Of a stretch of DNA of 64,000 nt, positions 34,858 to 47,400 are shown piece by piece; position 1 is the first letter of the stretch; each line of letters opens with the position of its first letter. A model generated the notes under the pieces. The model saw nothing but the letters and a program-made list of their open reading frames with translations, was not told the DNA's origin and searched no databases. Both the position numbers and the translations under genes were made by a program. Where the stretch lies: NCBI RefSeq assembly GCF_001039355.2, contig NW_019775531.1:64553-128552 (forward strand). Reading direction: 5' to 3'. The DNA comes from Lingula anatina. Its lineage: Eukaryota > Brachiopoda > Lingulata > Lingulida > Lingulidae.

Positions 34858-37800
34858 GTTTTGGTCAAAAATGTGCTTTACCAGCCGTGGTAAAATATAT
34901 TGAATACCCGCCAATGATGACGTTTGACTGCAAAGAGTCTTTTTATATTAATTGAAATTACTTTCTGGAGCTATGAACAAATGTTTTTAGATGAATAGTG
35001 TTTTGATTACGCTAATGATGCAGTTTAATAGAAATTCTAAAAACAAATGACTGTTTTTTCAAACGGAGTTAATTTGTTGCAATATCCTCCAGACAGAGTT
35101 TAAAACTATTCTGCGTAAAAAATGAAGCAAACTATGAAAGTGATAAATATGACTTACTGTCACAGTGGTTGTTGTGGTTCGTGTGGTTGTACTTGTGGGG
35201 ATAACTCCCGCTGATTAAAAATAGATTGTACATGTATATTTCAGTGATTTGCTTTGATATACACTTTTACATATCGAACTTTTTCATCACGCATTTTCTC
35301 GAGCCTCTAATAACATTTCACTTCCGTACAAATGTACAATAACTCTGGACCACGCCGTTACCTATACTAATCTCAACATTTATGGACTCTACCTTTTGTC
35401 TGCAAAGTGTAACAATATTTTAAGCCCAAATCAGGTGTCGCACCCCATCAAGCATCTTTTCGTCACATGTACATTTTACAAATAAAATAAGACTCATACT
35501 CTAAAAATGCTAAATTTATATCAATGATAATAAACTTAAAGAATATAATAATACAAACGACACAGATATAGAGCCATACGGACAAGAAATATTCCAAAAC
35601 AGGCAGAGTCAGATAGACTAGCAGTCTGAAAGGCATACGTACGTAAGTATCCCTGACAGTATACGCCAGCGTCATTGTAACTGTTTGAGTCACATGACCG
35701 AGAGTAGATTGCCCCTACCCTACCATATCTGCAATCTGTAAGGTTGCTCTCTGTTCCCAGACAGCCAGTTTTGAACAGCCAAAAGAATCCACTCCCCTTT
35801 GGTGTCCAACCTGAACAGACATATAAATTTGACACAATATAAAGACAATCGTATATGAAGTAACGAAATATGTTTTAATACCTGCTAGTTATCTTACTTC
35901 GACACAGGTCTTTCAACAGATTTTACCTCTAACACAATCTTGGCTTCGTAGATGTGTATACATACATGTATATACGTTGAGCATTGGAGTCGCTACCTCC
36001 ATCTTGCCGCTGCAGCCGCGCGGACCTCAAAATTGACTTAGGGTGCGTTAGGATGATATTGTTCAACGTTGATGAATCCAAACCCACATTGACTATCGCT
36101 TAATGCAATCAGATTGAATCAGATTGACTGAATGGCACGTCTCCTCGAGCAGCTAGGGGGTGATTGCATCTCGTCTAATTTTTTTTTTTTTTTTTTTGTC
36201 ACTTCACAGGGTAAGTAGGACAACGAAGAGGACATAATCTCTCAGACTACAAAAATGCCTTATCAAAAATGTCTTATTTTTCAAGAGGTGGGTAACTCTA
36301 TCTTTCTGTACCTCCCAATTGAGGCTTTTCAGTTCTCCATAAACATCAAACCACTCATTATTTTCATTTTGTTCACTTTTGTCATTCCTGTCTTTATCCT
36401 TGTAGTGAGAAATTCTATTCAAATTCCTCTTACCATTGACCTTTTCCTTAGTATGACGCTCATTCTTTTCCTTCACGTGTTCATTATTTTTGTCATGGCC
36501 CTCATTGTAACACTCATTTTCGTTCAAATACAATTTACCATTGCCCAATTATTCAACAGCTCTTCCTCGCCACTTTAGCTGTAACCACCTGTAACCAATT
36601 TTTTATGAGAAACAATCCACCGCGAGCTTCAATTATGGCCAACAGACGGCATAGCATACAGTGAACAAGAAAGAGATACAGCTGGTCCATTCATCTTTAA
36701 GGGCATCTCGCATTTGATATAGATTTGTAGGGGAGAGTTTCTCCTTTGAATGGCACTACCATGTTCGCCCCAAATGTGTTCAATAAGGTCTGCATCTGGG
36801 CTTTTTGTTGTTTGCGGCATCAGCTGAATGTTGTTTTGGCGAATGCAGTTGATTATTCAGCGGGCTGTATGGGGAGTTGCACTGTCATGTTGCCAACTAA
36901 AGTGTCTCTGTATATCACTCTTGCGAATATCCCCAGGTTCTGTTGGAGAATGTCCCTATATCTAGCAGCGTAAAGGTTTTCATCCAGAGGAAGCAATGGG
37001 GAAATCCTGTTGCTGCAAATGGCACCCCAAACATGTACGGAACCACCTCCTCCATCTATCGTTTCCTGGATATTTTCAGTCAACAGCCTCTCTCCGACGA
37101 GTTTACGCACTCTCATTCTTCAATCTGTTGGATAGAGTAGAAAATAGGACTCATCAGCAAACATCACGTGATTTCAATTTTACACAGTAAGGTTACGATG
37201 CCGCCGCGCCCACTGAAGCCTGTTTGCTCTATGAGCAGGTGTCAAGTGTGGTTTCTTTGCCATTCTTGAAGCACAGACGTTTTCCAACAGCCTATGGTCT
37301 ACCGTCTGGCCAGACAATCGAACCAAACGTTGGCCCTGTAGCCCCTAGGCAATGGGTTACGCAGATTTGGTCCTCTCTCTTCTTGCTTTATAGGGGAATT
37401 TATATGTTCCTTATTGAAAGATTCCATGATGATACATGTACTGGTATGACCCTAAAAGATTTACTCCCGTTATGTTCATATGTCCACGTCATTTTTCAAT
37501 GCTGATTCATGGATGCAATGCTTTATATGGTGCAAACTAGTATCTGTTGACAATAATTTATGATTTAATATTTTTAGACATTCAACTGATAAAACCACGA
37601 TTTGTATGTATTCATTTAAATAAAGATATACTACAAAACACAGTAAACAAAAATGAAGTATAATTTTATCCATTAATTCTTTTAAGCTCAAGGTTGGGAA
37701 ACTTGTAACGCGGTTGCTGCCATCTTGGATTGAGGTCTTGAATATTTACATTTTTAGAAAATTGGTTTGAAACAATATTACTTTTGATTATAAAAAATAA

Positions 37801-40800
37801 GTGTTTTTACTTTCTTATATAATGTATGACTAGAATAAGTGACATAGCTGGTCTATAAAAAATGTATATAAATAGTCCATACACCGCAGCACATTTATTT
37901 TCTCTTTCTTTGTATTTTTATTTATTCAGTAAAAAAAAAAAAACTTGGCTTACTTCTTACACTTCTAACATATCCGCTATATCCCAACTGACGGCATACA
38001 ACCGCTGTGTCGTTGATTCCCCATCCATCGTCACAAACACGCCTCCATTCTCCGGCAAATTTTATCTCCACGCGGCCGCTGTTGTAGCCGTTACCGTCTA
38101 GCAGACGAAGTTGGCCGTCGTCAGCTAGAAAAGTTAGGAAAACTTATCAGTCTACACTATTGGTGCTATATATTGCCAAAATTACTCGGAATGTGAAAAA
38201 AGCACCACATTGGTATTTATGTTCTTTGGACTTTGTTGAGCGTTTCAAATGGAAGTGCCGAAATATCAAAACGTCGCTTAGCAACCATTGCTAGGAAATG
38301 GAATAACCTTAGTAACAAGCTAATTGCACCTTTATTGGACTGTTTAAATTACCGAGAAAGGGTGGTTATAATGCATCGGGATATATTGCTGCAGATCTTA
38401 TTGCAAACTCTTATTCACACACAAAGACCACAGATGTCATCTCTTCCTCTCACTAAGACTGCTCTACCCGTGCAGGCACATATTAAAGCAGAAGTCTTGC
38501 ATGGTCGAGATATCTCGGCTAGTACTAAGTTAATTGTCATATATAATATGAATATCACCTCCTGTCGACTGGGGTTGGCATTGTGCAGAACAGTGGACAC
38601 CTTTGTGGAAACATTTGCAAGAAGCTACGGTGTTTTGTCCAGTGGAGCTGAAGTGTGCATGTAGGAGCAGTTGCAGACGCTGCAACTGTGTTTGGACACT
38701 CTTACAATGTACTGTGTAGTGCACGTGCAAGAAAGATTGTAACGCCTAAACTATGGCAACTTTCTACGTTCTGCTATATATACCCTTCACGTCCAATTAT
38801 GCTAAAGCTATATCTATTATTAAATATTATCATAACTATAATCTCAGTGTCCCTTATTTATATTGTTTATTATTATCTTTCTTTCTTTGTATATTATATT
38901 TAATAAAACTATTTTTATTATCATTAAAACAAAATTAATGTATCTACGTAATGAAAGTGACATCAAGTTTGCTGTGTGTACTACAATACAGAAACCGGTG
39001 TGATGTGACAGAAAGCCCCCAATAATAGACAGTTCGGTTCCCATTAATCTGCAAAGGCAAACCTCGCCCTAGATTTAACCACTCCTAACCTGTATAATTA
39101 AATTGAATAAAATGGAGGGTAGACTTTCTGTTACATGGACCCTCATTTTCGTCCTGGAAGGGCACAATAGTCACACTATACCCTTGATTAGCTTCTTAGG
39201 CAAGGCTTTTTCTCACCCTTCCTCAAACCTTTATATTTAACGGGTGAGATAAAACATTTCATATTTAAATACTTTTCCCTGCCTATTTTTGGTATTTCTT
39301 AATAAGCATATTTACCCCCCTCCCTTAGTACAATCCCGTGAACTGCAGAATACTCACGCGCTTCACACCAAGCCCTGATCTCGTGGGGATAGGCCCCCGT
39401 GCAACCAAATGAATTTGGATAACCTATCACTCCATGAGAGCAGTTATCCAGTCGACTTTCTGTACCGTCACAGTATATTTCGTCTGGAAATCGACATTAC
39501 ACAATACAAACCGTTATTTGTCATTATTTATTTAAGTCACATAGTCACATGGAGACAGCTCATGGAGGAATGAGTTGTTAGAAACACATGCACATGTAGA
39601 CGTTATAATTATAAATGAGCGTACATTTGACAGAGCATTTCTAATAAATAGAGTTTACGTTGAGAAAACCGTTAAAATACATAGGCATGTGTCCTTGACT
39701 GGCTGTCACACACACACGCACGCACCTATAAGTAGACCAGAGATAACAAATGGACAGGCAATATCCATAGAACCGCTCAGTAGGAGAGACAGCAGGCAGC
39801 ATCATACGATATCCAGAACCAATCACTAAAATCAAACATACACAAATAGTACCAATCACCACTCAGTCAGATTTACACACAAACAGTACCTAGCAACACT
39901 AAGAGGGACAGACAGACAGACAGACAGACAGACAGTACCGGTACCCGGCGCCACTCAGTTGGATATGCTGAAAGCCTTACAAACAATACCTAGCATCACT
40001 CGTGGCCCTGTCCTCGAGACAAAATCAGACCAGGACTGCAGCGCCCCACTGAAACCAAGCTGTCTACAGAGCACCTGTCCTTCATACGTGTACCAATATA
40101 CTTTACACACTATTCCCCAGCTACCTGCGTAGAATATCTCAACTCGACCTTGATACTGGTTGCCGCCGGTCAATCTCACTTCACCGTCATTGGCTGTTAG
40201 AAATCCAAAGAGAAACAACATCATTACAAATAAACACTATATATATATATATACCATTTTAGTAAAAAAAAAATCATCTTAATATTTTAGTTTGATTCTG
40301 ATGAGCCGTAGGGCTTAAAGGTTAATAAACTGAATTGAATTGTTTAAAAAAACACACTTTCTATCTTAACACAGCTATGGTTTTGAGATTGAAAAACAAG
40401 GGAATGGGGGCGTCTAGATCCATTTTCGACGTCTACTCACGTCCCTTGCACAGTACGCCGGCGTCATTTGAGGAAGTCTCAACACAAAACCGTGAGTTTA
40501 TTTCTCCAACACCGTCATGGGAACAATCAGCCAGGGACGTCTCAGACCCCTGGCAATCTATATTCTGTATCCAGAAAAAACCTGGTAATTGAGAAGAATA
40601 ATTACAAAAACAAAAGACATTGACTTTGGATTGCAAAACAATATTCTGTATTAACCAAAAGCAACAGCCGTTAATTGTTCCATTATATAACTTTACGCCA
40701 TAGTGTCAATGCCCTTCGAAATAATCTAAACTTGCAGAATCTTTTTCATGTTTCTGTCTGTAGGTAAAAGAATCGGTGTTGCACTATCAGCAATCACTGT

Positions 40801-41404
40801 GCTACATTCGCCACTTATTAAAGGTCTTGTTTTACTCTATTCTCTTCATGTTCTCTAATAAGCAGCTTAACTGATCAACATTTCTGCATGCTTTGGCCTC
40901 ACAACAACATTGTAAATTAACAGTGTCAATATATAGCAAACAATAACAACATGTTTTCACTTGGTTAATTATTTTGATACACAAACAAGTTCTAAAGAAC
41001 TGGTAGATATTATAGTCACAATATTTTTAAAAGATTACAGGTATATATCAAAATTATGTTGATGTCAATTTATTTTCATTTTACCTTTAATAAATAATTT
41101 AGCATTCCTACATATTCTTTATTTGTTAAAAGTGTTCAATCCCAGCGGGCAAATTATGTTGCTTTTTAAAACTTTGAAACAATGTTGAACCATAACATTG
41201 AAAAGACATTGAATAAACGTTGGATTTGAAAGTTGTGTCAACCTCAGATAACAAGGTTGTATCAACGTCAGAAAACAATGTTATATCAACCCCACCCAGC
41301 GAGAAATTTGCCTGGATGTGTTTAGCAGTAGGACATGGTTGATGGCTAAATATATGTAGAGTATAAATGTATGTCCTCCAAGTTAGAATGTCCAAGGTCT
41401 AGAT

Positions 41405-41453
<49 letters not shown>

Positions 41454-44400
41454 CAAGTTCACAGTCATCTCAACCTGTCTATCTATAACAGGTTACCAAG
41501 AACTGCTAACTCCATCACATTTGCAGCAACTTATTCATCCTATTGTTAGCTGACCTTGCAAGCAATTCAGTTTATTGGAATGTATTTCTGAATAACAAGT
41601 TAAGAAAACCCACTAGTTAACTAAAGACACAAAACAACTGTCACTTTTACTTTAAAACCATTTTGTTATTATTTTGATAAATTTAGTTACATGCAGTATT
41701 GATAAACAAAGTGTCACATTTTCAATAATTAATATTTTAAATTACAATCCATAACTGCAAGGTTGTGTCATTCACCAAAATGCAACGTTGAGTCAACGTG
41801 GCTGGATCAACGTTGATTTAACTTTGAATTTAGGTAGATCAACGGCAATTCAACGTATCAACCTGTTTTCAACGTTGATCCAACTCAACTATGCCTGCTG
41901 GGATGTTATATATTCACGTCAATACCTATTGTTTTAAAACGACATTATAAAACAATAAACAATAAGTTTAAAATTCAGGTAAGTCTAAAAATTATATACT
42001 CACCTGTCCCCCTAGGGGACGTATTTACTACTGGTGTGTGGGCTCCGGTGAACCCAAGCTGTTTACACGCCACGTCAGCGCTAGTCAGGCGCCAGCCGTA
42101 GTCACAAACCCTCCCCCATCTCCCGGCCAAAAATATTTCCAAGCGGCCCTCGTACGCATTTGATGTGTTAATAAGACGCAAGACACCGTCACTGGCTGAA
42201 AACATAAACAAAATCCCTCTTAAATTGAACGTCAAGTATATATTTATTTTTTTTATTGTATCACTGTGCATCGAATAATTATATTATGTTTGACTAACAT
42301 GATGCATGTATACTACCCTACCAAAAGTGTCAACCCTACCGAATTATGTACATTGCTACATTTTTTTCCTTTGCATGTAGAAACTGGACGGAATACAAAT
42401 ACACCTTTAAATGAAATAATATGCCAGGATGCAAAACAAAAAATAAAAAAAAGAATTAGAAGTTGAGAGTCATTTCTTACTTCGGTGCACTGCTTACACA
42501 GAAAATAAATATAAATATAAAAAGTTGGAGATTAAAAAAAAGATACAAATGACATTTCTATAGAAGACTTGATGGAAAAAAAATTGAGGCAATTAGCAAA
42601 ATTTATTGTTAAGATTATTTTTATTTAAAGGTATACGAACCGAGCAACGGTGGAGCATGGATTCCCAGTAACACATGTTAACCACTTCTACTAGTTTCTT
42701 ATACGACATGCCAAGGGATAAACTGAATAGATCCCTCGATCCCTCGATGATATTAGGGTAAAATTAAACAATGACTTTTGGTATTTCTCTAAGTTATACT
42801 ACTTGAAACAATATGCTACTTGAAACTATAGGCATTTGATCGGTTTCAAACAACATCACTAACAAACAGATACATTGGCAAAATTGCCTTGGCAAGGGCA
42901 ACCCAGGGGAACCACACCCAGAAAAGACAGAATGTTGATGCCCCGTCCTCGAAGAAAAGGTTCCATGACATAAAGGATGTTGAATGAAACATTTCACAAT
43001 AACAGGGAAAACCATGCCTCTGAGTTAACTCAGTTTCCTCCTACATCTCCAAGCCTTTTCAGAAAATTCACCACCACTACTCCCAAACTAATAAAAAAGC
43101 TGATAAACGCCGCTAGGCCAAAATAATCAGAATTGGACATCCTTCCAACTTACCTCACAAAGGGAATGCATAGAATAACTACTACATTTCAACACATCAG
43201 ATAAGTGTAGCCTCTGGATGCTTCAAGAAAGCTGTAATTTGACCACTCATAAAAAGACCACAGGCAATCCAGACTCTAATGACCCGCAGAAATACCGTCC
43301 CATCTCAAACCTCTCATTTCTATCAAAAGTACTGGAACGCCTAGTAGCGACACAGCTAGGTGAATATCTGCATACTCATCCATGTTTTTGCAAAAGTTCA
43401 ATCGGCTTATAGAGCACAACATTGCACTGAAACGGCGCTGCTCAAGGTGCATAATGATATTCTTCTGGCAATTCATGATCAGAAACAAGTGGTCCTTTTA
43501 CAACCTGATTTCTCTGCAGCCTTTGACACCATAAACCACGAGATGTTGTTCAATAGACTGAAAAATCGTTTCGGCATAGATGGTATTGCATTGGCATGGT
43601 TCAAATCATACCTGACCGGGCGTGAACAATCAGTCTCCATAGGCACATAGAAATCACCGTCAACACCATTAGCTTGTGGTGTACCACAGGGCCCTGTACT
43701 CGGCCCCATCCTGTTCGCTCACTTTAAACGCCACCAATCGAGGACATTAGAGAGCTTTCGCACCTGCACGTTTAGGCAGACGACTACGTTTAGGTCATCA
43801 TATATTGCTGTCTAATGACGTGTACACATACGGTTAGAGAGAACATTATCCTCGGCTAGATTACTATCCGTCAATGAAAAACGGTGTGACAAATCAGCAT
43901 AATTTTATGAAATCAAGCCTTTCAAAATTGATCGTTTCTCTCCGAAAAATTTATTGGATATTTCATTTTTGCAATATACGTGAAACATTTTGTCTCTGTC
44001 ATTTGTGTCTATGTTTTTGATACTATTGAAATATAGATTTTACCCGTAAAAAGGGCATTTTCCACTGACCACAAGGCAGTCAGAACTGGCCTTCCGCACG
44101 CGTGACTGATTGTATGATAAGACTGTTAGGTCATCATTTTGCGAGCAGTTGTTACGAGTACACATGTCTTAATAAGTGGTCTGTAGACTAGCCGTCTGCA
44201 GTTGACGCATAAGACGCAGGATATACGTAAGGTAAGTGCCGTTTAGTAAGATACTACTAGTAGCTTGATTTTTTCCCTTAGTTGACAGGACATTTCTCCT
44301 TGACTTTTTATGCAAATTTTATGAAGCTTTGTTTCGAAAGTCACATGGCGTCCTGTTTTGTGTATTTGAATAAATGAATAATAAATAAAAGTAAGGACAG

Positions 44401-47400
44401 CACATCTTTCTATACATGTAATTGTCTCTAATAGCAAATGTTGATTAATATTTATTATATCAGTAGCAAAAACTGACGCTGCATAAATTGGTGACACGCT
44501 TATTTTTCAGCTGAATATTGGGCCAACATGCCGCCTCTTAAGAAGCGCCGTACTGATTCATCAGCAGATTACGTCAGTTACCTGAGAGACAAGCCTTCGA
44601 GAAAGAAGGCGTTGAATTAGAAAAGAAAGAGCCAGAAGCTCAAACTGAGAAAGACAAACAAATGATGGAGACGAGAAACTGAATTGACATACCATGCTCT
44701 TGCTGCCTACAAGATACACATGGGCTGAATCTTGTTAAAACATTGGTTTTAATTCAAGATTTCAATTAAATAAATGTTTGCTTGCGGTATACATTTTACA
44801 TTCTACTCTTTAATTTCCCATACACACAATGTATACGCGTATAGTTCATGCTAAATAGTCCTCCAAGGTGGGAGGATCTAGTTAAAAGTACCGACTCATC
44901 TGATTGCCATACAAACAGGTATGGCAGTTGACCAGAAGACCAGTGTAACGTGACAGAGATTCCCCTATAACAGAGGTTCCACTTCCCATTCACTTGTACA
45001 GGTGAGCCTCGGCCTAGATTTTGTCCCACTAAGGTCAGGCCAACCCTTACCATCTAACTATATGGGGGCGGACTTTCTGCTACACGGACCCTGAGTTTCG
45101 TTACACCTGATCTCCATAAATTGCGTATGGAAGACCATTCTAAAATAATGTAACTTGTCCAATGGCATATGAACTATTTGAACGTCTCTGCTTACAGCAC
45201 GTGAAACATGTTTCAGCCCACTGTGCAATTCGACTATCCGTAAAGGCTAACCGGGTCTTTCTGCGAAATCACGAAAAAATAAACGTTGGTCATTTTACGG
45301 TTACGGATAGCTAAATGTAGTCGGTCGCCTAAACGTGCAGGTGCGAAAGCTATCTATTGTTTTTAGGTACGGTTTCAGCCTTATGCTCTATGCAGGTAAC
45401 TCACAAATTTATATTGTTTGCGACAGGTCATCAGATGTGCCATCTGATGTACCATTTAACTAGAGATATATCATTCAATTGAATCAATGGCTTAATACCA
45501 ATTCACTCGTTTTTAATGATGACAAAACAGAAGAAGTTTATTTCATCTCTCGTTTCTCTAAAGATGCAGAAAAATTAGAACTACTAGAAATCGGAAACAG
45601 AATGGTCACGCTAAAAGAGGAGTTAAAAACATAGAAATAATTTTTGAAAATAGGTGCGATATGGCAGCCGGCATCAGAAAAAAAATGCAGAGCTGCTACA
45701 GTATCCTTGGCAAAGGTCAAATGGAGAGGCTTGTTCTTGCCTTCATAACTTCACATCCTGACTACGAAAACAGTCTACTGTATATATACCTACCAAACTG
45801 AAAGACTACAATCTGTCCAAAATGCTGCAGCACGACCTGTGAACAAAACTCATCTCAGATCAAACATTTCACCTATTTTATTCAAACTACATTGGTTTCC
45901 CGTACGACAAAGAATTATTTTTAAATTACTGCTGTTTGTATTTTAATGCACCAGAGGTGAATGCCCTCATTTTAACTCTACGCTACGTCCAGGTTCAGCC
46001 ATTCTCACCATGTCCACAAGATCCCACCTCCATCTTTTGCTTTACCAGTAATGAAAAATTGTATAAAGGGTGTCTCAAAAACGTGTCGTTTTTTAAATAC
46101 ATATCCACATTTACGTACGTGTTTTGCAGATGACCCCAGCATCGTCGTAGTCTCCTGTGTCACATGCAGAGCTGACGTTGCCCCACCCTGGGGAAGAACA
46201 GTTGTACAGACCCTCTTCAGTGCCGGTGCAGTTGAGGTCGGACAACCAAAAGGATCCTGTGCCTCGGGGGCTATAGCTGATTTTCGCTGTTGGGAAATAA
46301 AATAGAACGTATAGTTCAGTTTCTATCTGTCAAATGGCCCATTCAAAATGAATATGTCGACCTAGCTATTAAGCTTTTGCACAATTCCTCCATGGTGACT
46401 CTTGCTGAATGAAATCAGGTTATACAAAAAAGCCAGTGATTAAACATGTATGTTGAAAATAAAAGACGAAAAATAAGACTACATAATTTATTCAGCCAGT
46501 TCATTATAATTATCCTTCAATACCGTGTTGTAACTTCAAGTAACGGTATATTTTGACACATTTTAATGTTTGGGTTCCTTCTAGTGAGCAAGTATTAATT
46601 TATTAGGTTATCAACAATGTATAGCGAAATAGTAAATGTCAAGTTCACGAAAGCATGAGTTAACTAGAAAAGCACTCGGAGAGCGCAGACCTCCGCCAAG
46701 GCAGGAAAGTCTCGATCCAATGCCGTTTCACCCCTAAATTTTCGATATTTTTTATTATTGATTATTGATTATTGATCCGGATCACCACCAAAAACTAATC
46801 ATCTGTTTCTTGATCCACTTCTGACAGTTCCTGAAAATTTCATCTAAACCGGTCCATAACTTTTTGAGTTATGTTGATGACAGACAAACAAACAGGGATG
46901 AAAACATAACCTCCTTGACGGAGGTAAAAATGAATAATGCAAAACTAACGCTGTGTCATTAAGAACTTGATCAAATAGTAAGTGTTTCGCGATCGCGTAA
47001 CGGCTTCCAATACGAACTATTCAGACTGTTGTTTGTCTGTTGTTTTGCACGATGCCGCTGGATAAACCGACTGGTACAAAGAGGTCCTTGAGTGTTTCCA
47101 ACGCAAACAGCAATGTCCTTTTAGTTGCACCATAGTGATACAGCTATGAAGATCTACTTAAAAGAGGCAATATCCAAGTTTTCTGCCCTAGGCCCTTTGC
47201 AGGGATTTGAAAAAAAAAGTAGGCAAACAAACAAACAAATGTGACGTCGGTTATGGGCTGTTAGCCACGCACACAAAAGCGCGCTTGTTTCAAAGGCCGT
47301 TTCGGCGTGTTGAAGTGTTGACCCATTGGGACGAAGAGGTTTTAGTTAATAGAGTAGCAGGGCAGCAATTCAACCCGTTCAATCACTCAGCTAATGACAT

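Larger units (their letters stand above)
43061..46060 (+). mobile_element. Degenerate LINE, interrupted by another element
   Basis: Left part (43218-43740): [20 protein letters not shown], then after a frameshift [40 protein letters not shown], and [13 protein letters not shown], all core reverse-transcriptase motifs. Right part (from 45352): [13 protein letters not shown], where the catalytic YADD is changed to YAGN, then [18 protein letters not shown] and a broken C-terminus. Stops and frameshifts show it is inactive. It lies antisense in the gene B intron between M1 C-half and M2. Confidence 0.85.

Noticed and set aside
39908-39936. Short tandem GACA repeats considered as a CRISPR-like array
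   Set aside because: A simple microsatellite without spacers; no CRISPR array exists in this eukaryotic window.
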